Counted from the stretch's first letter, positions 25,542 to 34,170 are shown. The stretch: DNA of 64,000 nt from Microvirga lenta (GCF_020532555.1 NZ_JAJBBR010000004.1:372001-436000), one strand, 5' to 3'. A program made the numbers and translations. Notes: generated by a model from the sequence alone, not told the origin.

Positions 25542-27095
25542 TTACGCGTCGACGTCGAACTTCACGCCCTGGGCGAGCGGAAGGGTCGTGCCGTAATTGA
25601 TGGTGTTGGTGGCGCGGCGCATGTACGCCTTCCAGGCATCGGAGCCAGCCTCGCGACCGCCGCCCGTCTCCTTCTCGCCGCCGAATGCGCCGCCGATCTC
25701 GGCGCCCGAGGGGCCGATATTCACGTTGGCGATGCCGCAATCGGAGCCCGCCACCGAGATGAAGGTCTCGGCTTCGCGCATGTCGAGGGTGAAGATCGAG
25801 GAGGACAGGCCCGCTCCCACCCCATTGTGCTGCTCGATCACCTCGTCCAGGTTCGAATAGCGCATCACGTAGAGGATCGGCGCGAAGGTCTCGCGCAGGA
25901 CGGGGCCGGTCTGCTCCGGCATCTCGACCAGGGCGGGACGGGCATAGTAGCCGTCGCCGAGATCCGCATCCGTGTAGCGCCCGCCGCCATGCACCGTGCC
26001 GCCGGCGGCGCGGGCCTCGTCGAGCGCCCGCTCCATGCCGTCGAAGGCGGACTTGTCGATCAGCGGGCCGACGAGAACGCCGTCCGCCCGGGGATCGCCG
26101 ATCTTCACGCTGCCGTAGACCTTCTTCAGGCGCGGCACGAGCTGATCGTAGACGCTCTCATGCACGAAGAGACGGCGCAGGGTGGTGCAGCGCTGGCCCG
26201 CCGTGCCCATGGCCGCGAAGGCGATGCCGCGCAGAGCCAGATCGAGGTCGGCGGAGGGCGCGACGATCGCGGCGTTGTTGCCGCCGAGCTCCAGAATCGC
26301 ACGGGCGAAGCGCGCCGCGAGCTTGGGGCCGACCTGGCGACCCATGGCGGTGGAGCCGGTGGCGGAGAGAACAGGCACGCGGTGATCCTCGACCAGGATC
26401 TCGCCGATCTCGCGGCCGCCGAGGAGAACCTCGGAGAGGCCCTCGGGCACGCCGCCGAAGCGCTTGGCGGCGCGCTCGACGATGGCCTGCGTGGCAAGCG
26501 CCGTGAGCAGGGTCTTCTCGGAGGGCTTCCACACCACGGGATCGCCGCAGACGAAGGCGAGCGCCGCATTCCAGGACCAGACGGCCACGGGGAAGTTGAA
26601 GGCGGAGATCACGCCGCAGACGCCCAGCGGGTGCCAGGTCTCCATCATGCGGTGGTCGGCGCGCTCGGTCGCGATGGTCAGGCCGTAGAGCTGGCGGGAG
26701 AGACCGACCGCGAAATCGCAGATGTCGATCATCTCCTGCACCTCGCCGAGGCCCTCGGAAATAACCTTGCCGGCTTCCAGCGTCACGAGGCGGCCGAGAT
26801 CCTCCTTGGCCGCGCGCAGCTCCTCGCCGATCAGGCGCACGAACTCGCCGCGCTTCGGCGCCGGCAGCTTGCGCCAGACCTTGAAGGCGGCGTCGGCCCG
26901 GCCGATGGCGGCGCGAGCCTCGTCCGGGGTGGTCTCGCGGACATGGACGATGATCTCGCCGGTGATCGGCGAGGTGGCCGGACGGCCGGTCGGGGCGAAG
27001 ACGCTGTCCGGCACGCCGAGGCGGGACAAGATGGAGCGCGCCTCTTCCGCAACGGTCGCGGGTGTGGCGGAGACAGGCTTTAGGCTTGCGGACAT
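25542..27095 (-). CDS. amaB: 2-Aminoadipate 6-semialdehyde (piperidine-6-carboxylate) dehydrogenase, ALDH7 type
   Basis: A 517-aa NAD-dependent aldehyde dehydrogenase oxidising allysine, in equilibrium with piperideine-6-carboxylate, to L-2-aminoadipate. The ALDH7-specific segments are present: VISAFNFPVAVWSWNAALAFVCGD type NAD loop, catalytic Glu in LELGGNNAAIV, catalytic Cys in GQRCTTLRRL, and the C-terminal NIGPSGAEIGGAFGGEKETGGGREAGSDAWK block that shapes the substrate pocket. It follows the lysine-6-dehydrogenase-like gene by 92 bases, which supplies exactly this substrate. Function is strong by family plus context. Confidence 0.9.
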   Translation of the reverse strand: MSASLKPVSATPATVAEEARSILSRLGVPDSVFAPTGRPATSPITGEIIVHVRETTPDEARAAIGRADAAFKVWRKLPAPKRGEFVRLIGEELRAAKEDLGRLVTLEAGKVISEGLGEVQEMIDICDFAVGLSRQLYGLTIATERADHRMMETWHPLGVCGVISAFNFPVAVWSWNAALAFVCGDPVVWKPSEKTLLTALATQAIVERAAKRFGGVPEGLSEVLLGGREIGEILVEDHRVPVLSATGSTAMGRQVGPKLAARFARAILELGGNNAAIVAPSADLDLALRGIAFAAMGTAGQRCTTLRRLFVHESVYDQLVPRLKKVYGSVKIGDPRADGVLVGPLIDKSAFDGMERALDEARAAGGTVHGGGRYTDADLGDGYYARPALVEMPEQTGPVLRETFAPILYVMRYSNLDEVIEQHNGVGAGLSSSIFTLDMREAETFISVAGSDCGIANVNIGPSGAEIGGAFGGEKETGGGREAGSDAWKAYMRRATNTINYGTTLPLAQGVKFDVDA

Positions 27096-27153
27096 GGTGG
27101 TCTCCCGGTCAGTCGAAGGGTTGCCGCCCCTCGCTCAGATCTGAAAAGCGGAA

Positions 27154-27174
27154 CGGCGGCACGTCGTGCCGCCG
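27154..27174 (-). terminator. Intercistronic hairpin between the lysine dehydrogenase-like gene and amaB
   Basis: A perfect 9-bp stem (CGGCGGCAC / GTGCCGCCG) with loop GTC, 13 bases after the upstream stop codon. On the minus strand it is followed by TTCCGCTTTTC, so it could act as a partial terminator or an RNA processing or stability element within the operon. Confidence 0.5.
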
Positions 27175-27187
27175 TGTTTAAATGAAA

Positions 27188-28321
27188 TCAGGCGACGGCG
27201 TCGAGGCCGATCTTCTTGCTGCCCTTGCCGCCCGTCTCCTCCAGCAGCTCGCCCGCATAGACGCGGCCGAAGCGGTTGGCCAGGAAGGTGTCGAGATCGA
27301 CCTCCTCCTGACGGCGGAAGCCCTGCTGCGGCAGCTTGCCCCCGACGAGAAGGTCGAGCATGGCGCAGATGCCGGCGGCGGTCGTCACCTGAATGGCGGT
27401 GCGCTGGACGCCTGCGACCTTCTGGCCGTAGATCTTGCGGGCATAGGTCTCCTGCACGTGGCGTCCCTCGCGCTCGCCCGTCACGGTCACGAAGACGATG
27501 ACCATGTCCTGCATGGTGGCCGGCACGGCATTTTCGAGGATGTCCTTGAGAACCTCGCGGCGATTGCGAAGCTGGAGGTCGTTCAGAAGGACCCGCATCA
27601 GCGCGCAATGGCCCGGATAGCGGATCGTCTTGTAGTTCAGGCTGCGCACTTGGCCGTCGAGGGTCTCGCACAGGGTGCCCAGGCCGCCCGAGGTGTTGAA
27701 GGCCTCGTAGCGGGTGCCGTCCAGGGAGAACTCCTCCAGCTCCTCCATGGCCGGGACCTCCCGGAGCTTGCCGTCGACCACGGCCTCGCAGCGCTCGATA
27801 TACTCGTTGATGACGCCGTCCGTGCTCCAGGTGAGGTTATAGGAGAGCGCGTTCGAGGGGTATTGCGGCAGGGCGCCGACCCGCAGGCGGACCGTGTCGA
27901 GCTTGTCGAAGCGGCGGGCGATGTCGTGAGCCACGATGGAGATGAAGCCCGGAGCCAGGCCGCATTGCGGAATGAAGGCGGTCTTCGCGCCCTCGGCCAG
28001 CTCCTTGACCATGCGGGTCGTGGCGACGTCCTCGGTGAGGTCGAAGTAATGGACGTCGGCGAGGCGGGCGGCCTGGGCCACATGGCCGGTCAGGTGATAG
28101 GGCGCCGCGCTCAGGACGGCGTAATGCCCCTTCAGGGCCGCCTGCAGGGCCACCGCGTCGTTGAAGTCGAGCTGGATCGTCTTGATCCCATCCCGCGCCA
28201 CGGCCTCCAGGGCGGCCGCGGAGCCGTCGGCGACGGTCACGGCATAGTCGCCCGTGGCATGGAGCATGTCGGCAATGGTGGAGCCGATCTTGCCGGCACC
28301 GATGACGAGGATGGAATGCAT
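27188..28321 (-). CDS. Saccharopine dehydrogenase-fold protein, probable L-lysine 6-dehydrogenase
   Basis: A 377-aa cytosolic NAD(P)-dependent dehydrogenase. The Rossmann motif VIGAGKIGSTIAD spans residues 6-18; APGFISI, a TSGGLGTL segment and YKTIRYPGH match L-lysine 6-dehydrogenases (EC 1.4.1.18) of Geobacillus and alphaproteobacteria, which deaminate lysine at the epsilon carbon to give allysine. The length (near 380 aa) also fits these rather than saccharopine reductases. The start has AAAGGGAGA upstream and the long upstream in-frame extension is antisense to the Lrp gene. Operon with amaB and the divergent Lrp gene strengthen the assignment. Saccharopine dehydrogenase remains an alternative. 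Confidence 0.8.
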   Translation of the reverse strand: MHSILVIGAGKIGSTIADMLHATGDYAVTVADGSAAALEAVARDGIKTIQLDFNDAVALQAALKGHYAVLSAAPYHLTGHVAQAARLADVHYFDLTEDVATTRMVKELAEGAKTAFIPQCGLAPGFISIVAHDIARRFDKLDTVRLRVGALPQYPSNALSYNLTWSTDGVINEYIERCEAVVDGKLREVPAMEELEEFSLDGTRYEAFNTSGGLGTLCETLDGQVRSLNYKTIRYPGHCALMRVLLNDLQLRNRREVLKDILENAVPATMQDMVIVFVTVTGEREGRHVQETYARKIYGQKVAGVQRTAIQVTTAAGICAMLDLLVGGKLPQQGFRRQEEVDLDTFLANRFGRVYAGELLEETGGKGSKKIGLDAVA

Positions 28322-28438
28322 ATGGATCTCCCTTTGCTGTTGGCCTGAGAAAAAGGCAGGCGGCTGCAAAACGCCATAGACAGGTTGACGAAAAGCCAAG
28401 TAGGTTTCGGCATATCGCCAGAGCCATTGAACAGATCG

Positions 28439-28867
28439 ATGATCGACGCCACGGACCGCGCCCTGATTGCCCTCCTGCGTGAGAATGCCCGCATCGGCCA
28501 CGCCGAGGCGGCCAGGCGTCTGAAGCTGTCCCGGACGACCGTTCAGGCCCGGGTCGAAAGTCTGGAGCGGCGGGGGGTCATCGTCGGCTATACCGTAAGG
28601 CTGGCCGAGGAGATCGGCCGGCGGATGGTGCGGGCGCACGTGACCATCGTCGTGGCGCCCAAAGCCTCCGCGGGAGTCGTCACCGCGCTCCAGCGCATGC
28701 CTGAACTGCGCGCCCTTCATTCCGTTGCGGGTGTCTTTGATCTTCTGGCAGTGGTAGAGGCCGAAGACGTCCCCTCCCTCGATGCCGCCATCGACAAGAT
28801 CGGCGCGGTCGAGGGCGTGGAGCGCACCCAGTCCTCGATCATCCTCTCAACGAAATTCGAACGATGA
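28439..28867 (+). CDS. Lrp/AsnC-family transcriptional regulator
   Basis: A 142-aa DNA-binding protein: N-terminal helix-turn-helix (residues 20-45, GHAEAARRLKLSRTTVQARVESL) and a C-terminal RAM ligand-binding domain. Lrp-type regulators respond to amino acids. The divergent position to the lysine-6-dehydrogenase-like gene suggests control of lysine catabolism with lysine as effector (inference). The 117-base divergent interval contains the promoters. Its TGA overlaps the start of the FAD oxidoreductase gene as ATGA, so regulator and oxidase are co-translated. Confidence 0.88.
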   Translation: MIDATDRALIALLRENARIGHAEAARRLKLSRTTVQARVESLERRGVIVGYTVRLAEEIGRRMVRAHVTIVVAPKASAGVVTALQRMPELRALHSVAGVFDLLAVVEAEDVPSLDAAIDKIGAVEGVERTQSSIILSTKFER

Positions 28868-30072
28868 TTTCCAACGCCTCCTCCTCAGCCGATGTCGTCA
28901 TCGTCGGCGGTGCCGTCATGGGCTCGTCGACGGCCTATCACCTGCTGGCCGACCCGGGCTTCAAGGGGCGGGTCGTCGTCGTCGAGAAGGATCCGACCTA
29001 CCAGCTCTCGGCCTCCGCCCTCTCGGCCGCTTCGATCCGCCAGCAATATTCCAGCGCGGTGAACATCAGGATCTCGCTTTACGGGATCCAGTTCCTGCGC
29101 AGCATCGGCGACCGCCTCGCGGTCGACGGCGAGCGGCCGGAGATCGACCTCAAGGAGGGAGGCTATCTCTACTGCGCCACGGAGGCAGGCGCGGCGACGC
29201 TCGCCGAGAACCAGGCGCTCCAGGCGGCGGAGGGCGCGGATATCCTTTACATGGACGCCGCCGCCCTGAAGGCGCGCTTCCCCTGGCTCAATGTCGAGGA
29301 TCTGAAGGCCGGCACCTGGGGCCGCACGGGCGAGGGCTGGTTCGACGGCTGGGGCCTCCTGCAGGCCTTCCGCAAGAAGGCCCGCTCCCTGGGGGCGGAA
29401 TACGTGAGGGGCGAGGTGGTCGAGGTCGAGCGGGAGGGCAACCGGATCGTGGCCGTGCGCCTCGCGGACGGCACCCGCATCGCCTGCGGCGCACTCGTCA
29501 ACTGCGCCGGGTCCGGCGGCAGGGCGCTCGCGGCAAAGGCGGGGCTCGACATCCCCGTCCAGGCGAAACGCCGTTACGTCTTCACCTTCACCTGTCGCGA
29601 CAGGGTCGAGAACTGCCCGCTGCTCATCGATACCTCGGGGGCCTATGTGCGTCCGGAAGGCGAGGGCAACTTCATCTGCGGCGCGTCGCCCGAGGCCGAT
29701 CTCGATCCGGACTGGAGGGACGAGGATCCTGCGACCCAGGAGATCGACTTCTCCTTCTTCGAGGAATTCATCTGGCCCGCCCTGGCCCACCGCGTCCCTG
29801 CCTTCGAGGCGATCAAGCCGGGCCGCGCCTGGTCGGGGCCCTACGACATGTGCCTTCTCGACCACAACGCCATCATCGGCAGGGCCGGCGAGATCGAGAA
29901 CCTCTACCTGTGCAACGGGTTCTCGGGCCATGGCCTGCAGCAGGCGCCTGCGGTCGGCCGGGGCCTCTCGGAGCTGATCGTCCACGGAGGCTACCGGAGC
30001 CTGGACCTGTCCGAGCTCGCCTATGAGCGGGTGGTCGCCAACCGTCCGCTCCTGGAGCGCAACGTCATCTGA
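28864..30072 (+). CDS. FAD-dependent amino-acid oxidase/dehydrogenase (DAO family)
   Basis: A 402-aa flavoenzyme. The N-terminal dinucleotide fold (DVVIVGGAVMGSSTAYHL) and the C-terminal NLYLCNGFSGHGLQQAPAVGR motif, which lines the flavin, place it in the D-amino-acid oxidase/sarcosine oxidase group; the overall pattern is like FOXRED1 and bacterial sarcosine or pipecolate oxidases. Given the coupled Lrp gene and the lysine genes on the other strand, L-pipecolate oxidation to piperideine-6-carboxylate (AmaA-like), feeding the same aldehyde dehydrogenase, is attractive but unproven. No membrane segment is seen. ATGA overlap with the regulator fixes the start. Confidence 0.82.
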   Translation: MISNASSSADVVIVGGAVMGSSTAYHLLADPGFKGRVVVVEKDPTYQLSASALSAASIRQQYSSAVNIRISLYGIQFLRSIGDRLAVDGERPEIDLKEGGYLYCATEAGAATLAENQALQAAEGADILYMDAAALKARFPWLNVEDLKAGTWGRTGEGWFDGWGLLQAFRKKARSLGAEYVRGEVVEVEREGNRIVAVRLADGTRIACGALVNCAGSGGRALAAKAGLDIPVQAKRRYVFTFTCRDRVENCPLLIDTSGAYVRPEGEGNFICGASPEADLDPDWRDEDPATQEIDFSFFEEFIWPALAHRVPAFEAIKPGRAWSGPYDMCLLDHNAIIGRAGEIENLYLCNGFSGHGLQQAPAVGRGLSELIVHGGYRSLDLSELAYERVVANRPLLERNVI

Positions 30073-30078
30073 GCGGAC

Positions 30079-30801
30079 CTAGAGGGAGTTGTCCTCGACC
30101 GAGCCGTAGGCCCAGACGCGGCCGCCCCGGTTCATGTGGCGCTGAAGAAAGCCCGTCTGGGCTGCCGGCGGTTGAGAGCGGACGCCGAGCTCGTTGACGC
30201 CCTCCCAGTCTGCCCGCTCGTCACCGCGGCGGGCTCCGGTGGCCGTGGTCGTGCTCTGGCCCATGCCCGGCTGTGCGGTCTCGTCCGTCCGGAGGTCGGC
30301 CGTGCCGAGATCGTCCGCGGCCTCCGACATCAGGCCCATGCCCGGCAGGGCGCTCGTGTTGGTCGTGCCCGCGGTGGAGCCTCCGGTGATCCCGGCGGCG
30401 AGGGGGGCGCCCACATCCGCCGCCGGCATGTCGGAGCCCTGCGACTGCATCCGATCCCGGCTGTCCCGATCGAGATCCACAGGATCGAACATCTCGAGGA
30501 CGCGGGCGGCCTCCTCGAGATTGTCCCGGTCGACCTGTGCGGCAATGAGGGCGCAGCCCTTGCGCAGCCCCTCCTCGAAGACGCGAAGGTCGTCCGGCGG
30601 CAGGTTCAGGTCGTGGAGGGCCGCCTGGGCGTCGTCGCGGGCCGACAGGGTGCGGAAACCGGAAATCGCCGAGACCTCCCGGGCATCCTCCGATCCGACG
30701 GCGACGATGCGGTTTTGGGCGATCCCCATCTCAATCAGCGCCTGCAAGCCCTGGCGCGCCTGGGCGGCATTCTCGAACAGGGCCGTGATCATCTGGGGCA
30801 T
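30079..30801 (-). CDS. General stress protein with YflT-like N-terminal domain
   Basis: A 240-aa protein. Residues 1-105 form a YflT/heat-induced stress domain (M-I-T-A-L-F-E-N-A-A-Q-A-R-Q-G-L-Q-A-L-I with an alternating strand-helix pattern), as in Bacillus general stress protein 17M. The rest is low-complexity, rich in Gly, Thr, Ala and Asp, likely disordered, with a short basic ending. Biochemical function unknown. The start has GGAAGAGAG upstream. An EcfG-type promoter lies 32 bases before the start, so it is probably induced in the general stress response. Its 3' end is six bases from the convergent oxidase gene. Confidence 0.78.
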   Translation of the reverse strand: MPQMITALFENAAQARQGLQALIEMGIAQNRIVAVGSEDAREVSAISGFRTLSARDDAQAALHDLNLPPDDLRVFEEGLRKGCALIAAQVDRDNLEEAARVLEMFDPVDLDRDSRDRMQSQGSDMPAADVGAPLAAGITGGSTAGTTNTSALPGMGLMSEAADDLGTADLRTDETAQPGMGQSTTTATGARRGDERADWEGVNELGVRSQPPAAQTGFLQRHMNRGGRVWAYGSVEDNSL

Positions 30802-30832
30802 GGGACTCTCTTCCGTTGGGATATAGGATCTC

Positions 30833-30858
30833 AACGATCTGCCGCTCGGGCCTGTTCC
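30833..30858 (-). promoter_or_regulatory. EcfG-type general stress promoter (GGAAC-N17-CGTT)
   Basis: On the minus strand, GGAAC (30858-30854) and CGTT (30836-30833) are separated by 17 bases, an exact consensus for the alphaproteobacterial stress sigma factor EcfG/RpoE2. The -10 is 32 bases before the ATG of the YflT-like stress gene. Confidence 0.78.
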
Positions 30859-30914
30859 CGCCCGGGCGTTAAGCCTGCTCAACGAAAGGGCTTCCATTTT
30901 GGAGCCGGCTATGA

Positions 30915-30943
30915 TTGTCATGTTTCCGTCATGGAAATGTCAT
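30915..30943 (+). promoter_or_regulatory. Pho box (PhoB binding site) upstream of ugpB
   Basis: Three GTCAT repeats at 30917, 30928 and 30939 are spaced exactly 11 bases apart, i.e. two overlapping 18-base Pho boxes (consensus CTGTCAT-N4-CTGTCAY). The last ends 68 bases before the ugpB ATG. ugp genes are classic members of the Pho regulon in E. coli and rhizobia, so phosphate starvation control is well supported. Confidence 0.8.
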
Positions 30944-31011
30944 CCAGCCTTTGCGCAGGGGTGATGAACGACAAGAACATCCCGGACGGGATGACTATGG
31001 GAGAGATTGGA

Positions 31012-32322
31012 ATGAAGAATAAGTCCTTCCTCGCCGCCCTGGCCCTCGGCCTTGCGACGAGCACGTCTGCTTTCGCTCAGACGGAGATCCAGTGGTGGCA
31101 CGCCATGACGGGTGCCAATAACGAGGTCGTGAACAAGCTGGCCGAGGAGTTCAACGCCTCCCAGAAGGATTACAAGGTCGTCGTCAGCTACAAGGGCAAC
31201 TACGCCGACACCATGAATGCCGGCATCGCCGCGTTCCGTGCGGGCAACGCCCCCCACATCCTGCAGGTCTTCGAGGTCGGCACCGCGACGATGATGGGCG
31301 CCAAGGGCGCCGTCAAGCCGGTCCACGAGCTGATGAAGGAAGCGGGCGAGAAGTTCGATCCGCAGGCCTACCTGCCGACGATCACCGGCTACTACTCGAC
31401 CTCTCAGGGCGAGATGCTCTCGTTCCCGTTCAACTCCTCCTCCATGGTGATGTGGATCAACCGGGACGCCCTGAAGAAGGCCGGCGTCAACGAAATTCCG
31501 AAGACCTGGCCTGAGGTGTTCGATGCGGCCAAGAAGCTCAAGGCTGCCGGTCACGACACCTGCGGCTTCAGCAACGCCTGGGCTTCCTGGGCCCATATCG
31601 AGCAGTTCTCCGCCTGGCACAACGTGCCGCTGGCCACGAAGGCCAACGGTCTCGACGGCTTCGATACCGAGCTGAAGTTCAACTCGCCCCTGCACGTGAA
31701 GCACCTGCAGAACCTCGTCGACCTGCAGAAGGACAAGACCTACGATTACTCGGGCCGCGACAGCCGCTCCGAGGGTCGCTTCACCTCGGGCGAATGCGCG
31801 ATCTTCCTGACCTCGTCGGGCTTCTACGGCAACGTGAAGGCCAATGCGAAGTTCGACTTCACGTCGGCGCCGATGCCGTATTATCCGGACGCCCAGGGCG
31901 CTCCGCAGAACTCCATCATCGGCGGCGCGTCGCTGTGGGTCATGGGCGGCAAGAAGGCCGATGAGTACAAGGGCGTCGCCAAGTTCCTCGCCTTCCTGTC
32001 GGACACCGACCGTCAGGCCAAGCTGCACCAGGAATCGGGCTATCTGCCGATCACCAAGGCAGCCTACGAGAAGACCAAGGCGTCCGGCTTCTACGAGAAG
32101 AACCCGGTCCTCCAGACGCCCCTGATCGAGCTGACCAACAAGGAGCCGACCGAGAATTCCCGCGGTCTGCGCCTCGGCAACATGGTCCAGATGCGCGACA
32201 TGTGGTCTGAGGAAATCGAAGCTGCCCTCGCCGGCAAGAAGTCGGCCAAGGAAGCCCTCGATTCCGCCGTCAACCGCGGCAACCAGCTCCTGCGTCAGTT
32301 CGAGCGCACCGTCAGCCGCTAA
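31012..32322 (+). CDS. ugpB: sn-Glycerol-3-phosphate ABC transporter, substrate-binding protein
   Basis: A 436-aa periplasmic protein with a classical signal peptide (cleavage after AFA near residue 22). The mature start TEIQWWHAMTGANNEVVNKL is the UgpB hallmark, and its ligand-pocket regions (SFPFNSSS-MWINRD, IIGGASLWVMGGK) are well preserved. It captures sn-glycerol-3-phosphate or its diesters for import as carbon or phosphate source. The start has a GGGAGAG Shine-Dalgarno; the much longer upstream frame is antisense to the stress gene. First gene of ugpBAEC, under a Pho box, and followed by a hairpin that probably trims expression of the membrane genes. Confidence 0.95.
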   Translation: MKNKSFLAALALGLATSTSAFAQTEIQWWHAMTGANNEVVNKLAEEFNASQKDYKVVVSYKGNYADTMNAGIAAFRAGNAPHILQVFEVGTATMMGAKGAVKPVHELMKEAGEKFDPQAYLPTITGYYSTSQGEMLSFPFNSSSMVMWINRDALKKAGVNEIPKTWPEVFDAAKKLKAAGHDTCGFSNAWASWAHIEQFSAWHNVPLATKANGLDGFDTELKFNSPLHVKHLQNLVDLQKDKTYDYSGRDSRSEGRFTSGECAIFLTSSGFYGNVKANAKFDFTSAPMPYYPDAQGAPQNSIIGGASLWVMGGKKADEYKGVAKFLAFLSDTDRQAKLHQESGYLPITKAAYEKTKASGFYEKNPVLQTPLIELTNKEPTENSRGLRLGNMVQMRDMWSEEIEAALAGKKSAKEALDSAVNRGNQLLRQFERTVSR

Positions 32323-32341
32323 AAGCTGCTAAGCCAACATG

Positions 32342-32374
32342 TCATCCCGGGCGGTCCGCGACCGCCCGGGATGA
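32342..32374 (+). terminator. Strong hairpin (attenuator or stabiliser) between ugpB and ugpA
   Basis: A perfect 14-bp inverted repeat (TCATCCCGGGCGGT / ACCGCCCGGGATGA) with loop CCGCG, 19 bases after the ugpB stop. The downstream sequence TCTTAT has few T residues, so partial termination or 3'-end protection of ugpB mRNA is likelier than full termination. Confidence 0.7.
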
Positions 32375-32443
32375 TCTTATAGAGAGAGCCTGCGGAACGC
32401 GTCAGCCGTTCCAGACCGGCCTGCACTGGGTGACCTGAACGCG

Positions 32444-33325
32444 ATGGAAAAACGCGCCCTCTTCTCGAGCAAGATCCTGCCGTACATGCTGCTTCTGCCG
32501 CAGCTCGCGATCACGCTCATCTTCTTCTATTGGCCGGCCTCGCAGGCCGTCTGGCAATCCTTCCTCCTCGAAGACGCCTTCGGCCTCTCGAGCGAGTTCG
32601 TCGGGTTCGAGAATTACCGCCACCTGTTCCAGCAGCCGGAATATTACCGCGCCATGGTGACCACGGCCGTGTTCTCCTCGGCAGTCGCGGTGCTGTCCCT
32701 CGCCGTCTCCCTGCTGCTCGCCACCCAGGCCGACAAGCAGCTGCGCTTCTCGAACGGCTACAAGACGCTCCTCATCTGGCCCTATGCCGTGGCTCCCGCC
32801 ATCGCGGGCGTGCTGTGGATCTTCATGTTCCACCCGACCCTGGGCACCCTGTCGCGGCCGATCAAGGCGATCGGCATCGACTGGAATCCGATGCTCGACG
32901 CCAACCACGCCATGACGCTGCTCGTGCTCTCCGCCACCTGGAAGCAGATCAGCTACAACTTCCTGTTCTTCCTGGCGGGACTGCAGTCGATCCCCAAGAG
33001 CGTGATCGAGGCGGCCGCCATCGACGGATCTGGCCCGATCCGCCGTTTCTGGACGATCATCTTCCCGCTGCTCTCGCCGACGACGTTCTTCCTCATCGTC
33101 GTCAACATCGTCTACGTGTTCTTCGACACCTTCGGCATCATCGATGCCGTGACGGGCGGCGGCCCGGCCGGACAGACGACCACCCTCGTCTACAAGGTCT
33201 ATGCCGATGGCCGTCTCGGAGGCGATCTCGGCGGATCGGCCGCGCAGTCGGTGATCCTGATGATCATCGTGATCGGGCTGACCGCCATCCAGTTCAAATA
33301 CGTCGAGCGCAGGGTGCAGTACTGA
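32444..33325 (+). CDS. ugpA: sn-Glycerol-3-phosphate ABC transporter permease UgpA
   Basis: A 293-aa inner-membrane permease with about six hydrophobic segments and the EAA loop [24 protein letters not shown] that docks to the ATPase UgpC. With UgpE it forms the translocation channel for glycerol-3-phosphate. Length matches UgpA. The start ATG follows the attenuator hairpin by about 70 bases; the Shine-Dalgarno is weak (GGTGACC). Its stop TGA overlaps the next ATG by one base (TGATG), so ugpA and ugpE are coupled. Confidence 0.93.
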   Translation: MEKRALFSSKILPYMLLLPQLAITLIFFYWPASQAVWQSFLLEDAFGLSSEFVGFENYRHLFQQPEYYRAMVTTAVFSSAVAVLSLAVSLLLATQADKQLRFSNGYKTLLIWPYAVAPAIAGVLWIFMFHPTLGTLSRPIKAIGIDWNPMLDANHAMTLLVLSATWKQISYNFLFFLAGLQSIPKSVIEAAAIDGSGPIRRFWTIIFPLLSPTTFFLIVVNIVYVFFDTFGIIDAVTGGGPAGQTTTLVYKVYADGRLGGDLGGSAAQSVILMIIVIGLTAIQFKYVERRVQY

Positions 33326-34170
33326 TGGTCGAGAACCGACGCTATAGAAACCTCCTCGCCTACCTGATCCTCACGATCGGTATCGTCATCGTGGCCTTCC
33401 CGGTCTACCTGGCGATCATGGCTTCCACGTTCGACGCCTCGACGATCATCAACGGCAACATGCCGCTGGTTCCCGGCGATCAGGCGGCCGACAACTACTA
33501 TCGCACCCTCTTCATCGGCGGCAGCGCATCCCGCGAGCCGGTGGGCATGATGATGTTCAATTCCTTCGTCATGGCGATGGGGATCGCGGTGGGGAAGATC
33601 CTGATCTCGGTCCTCTCCGCCTTCGCGGTGGTCTACTTCCGGTTCCCGCTGCGGATGACCGCGTTCTGGATCATCTTCATCACGCTCATGCTGCCCGTCG
33701 AGGTGCGCATCTACCCGACCTACAAGATCGTGGCGGATCTGGGCCTGCTCGACACCTATACCGGTCTCATCCTGCCGCTCATCGCCTCGGCGACCGGCAC
33801 GCTGCTGTTCCGGCAGTTCTTCATGACGATCCCGGACGAGCTGCTGGAAGCGTCGAAGATCGACGGAGCGGGCGCCTTCCGCTTCTTCAAGGATACGCTG
33901 ATCCCGCTGTCGATCACGACCATCGCGGCGCTTTTCGTGATCCAGTTCATCTATGGCTGGAACCAGTATCTCTGGCCGCTGCTGATCACGACGCAGAGCT
34001 CGATGCAGACCATCGTCATCGGCATCAAGAAGATGATCACCACGCAGGATGCGCTCACGGAGTGGAATATCGCCATGACGACGGCCGTTCTGGCGATGGT
34101 GCCGCCGGTCCTGGTGGTCATCTTCATGCAGAGGCTCTTCGTGAAGGGTCTCGTCGAAACGGAGAAGTGA
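33325..34170 (+). CDS. ugpE: sn-Glycerol-3-phosphate ABC transporter permease UgpE
   Basis: A 281-aa inner-membrane permease, the second channel subunit of the Ugp importer. Six hydrophobic segments and the EAA-type loop LLEASKIDGAGAFRFFKDTLIPLS are visible. The start is fixed by the TGATG junction with ugpA. A 110-base spacer separates it from ugpC and contains no obvious terminator. Confidence 0.93.
   Translation: MVENRRYRNLLAYLILTIGIVIVAFPVYLAIMASTFDASTIINGNMPLVPGDQAADNYYRTLFIGGSASREPVGMMMFNSFVMAMGIAVGKILISVLSAFAVVYFRFPLRMTAFWIIFITLMLPVEVRIYPTYKIVADLGLLDTYTGLILPLIASATGTLLFRQFFMTIPDELLEASKIDGAGAFRFFKDTLIPLSITTIAALFVIQFIYGWNQYLWPLLITTQSSMQTIVIGIKKMITTQDALTEWNIAMTTAVLAMVPPVLVVIFMQRLFVKGLVETEK

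Noticed and set aside
23572-25596. A 674-codon open frame on the plus strand
   Set aside because: It is antisense to the TPP enzyme gene. The translation is a His/Arg/Glu-rich, low-complexity product typical of a shadow frame in GC-rich DNA.
30137-30826. GNAT or antitoxin-like partner for YjhX, or other toxin-antitoxin pair in the window
   Set aside because: Neither GNAT gene (37.5 and 38.1 kb) is adjacent to yjhX, and no second small gene with a coupled start suggests a pair.
30136-31011. In-frame upstream extension of ugpB
   Set aside because: It is antisense to the stress-protein gene. The signal peptide and Shine-Dalgarno fix the start at 31012.
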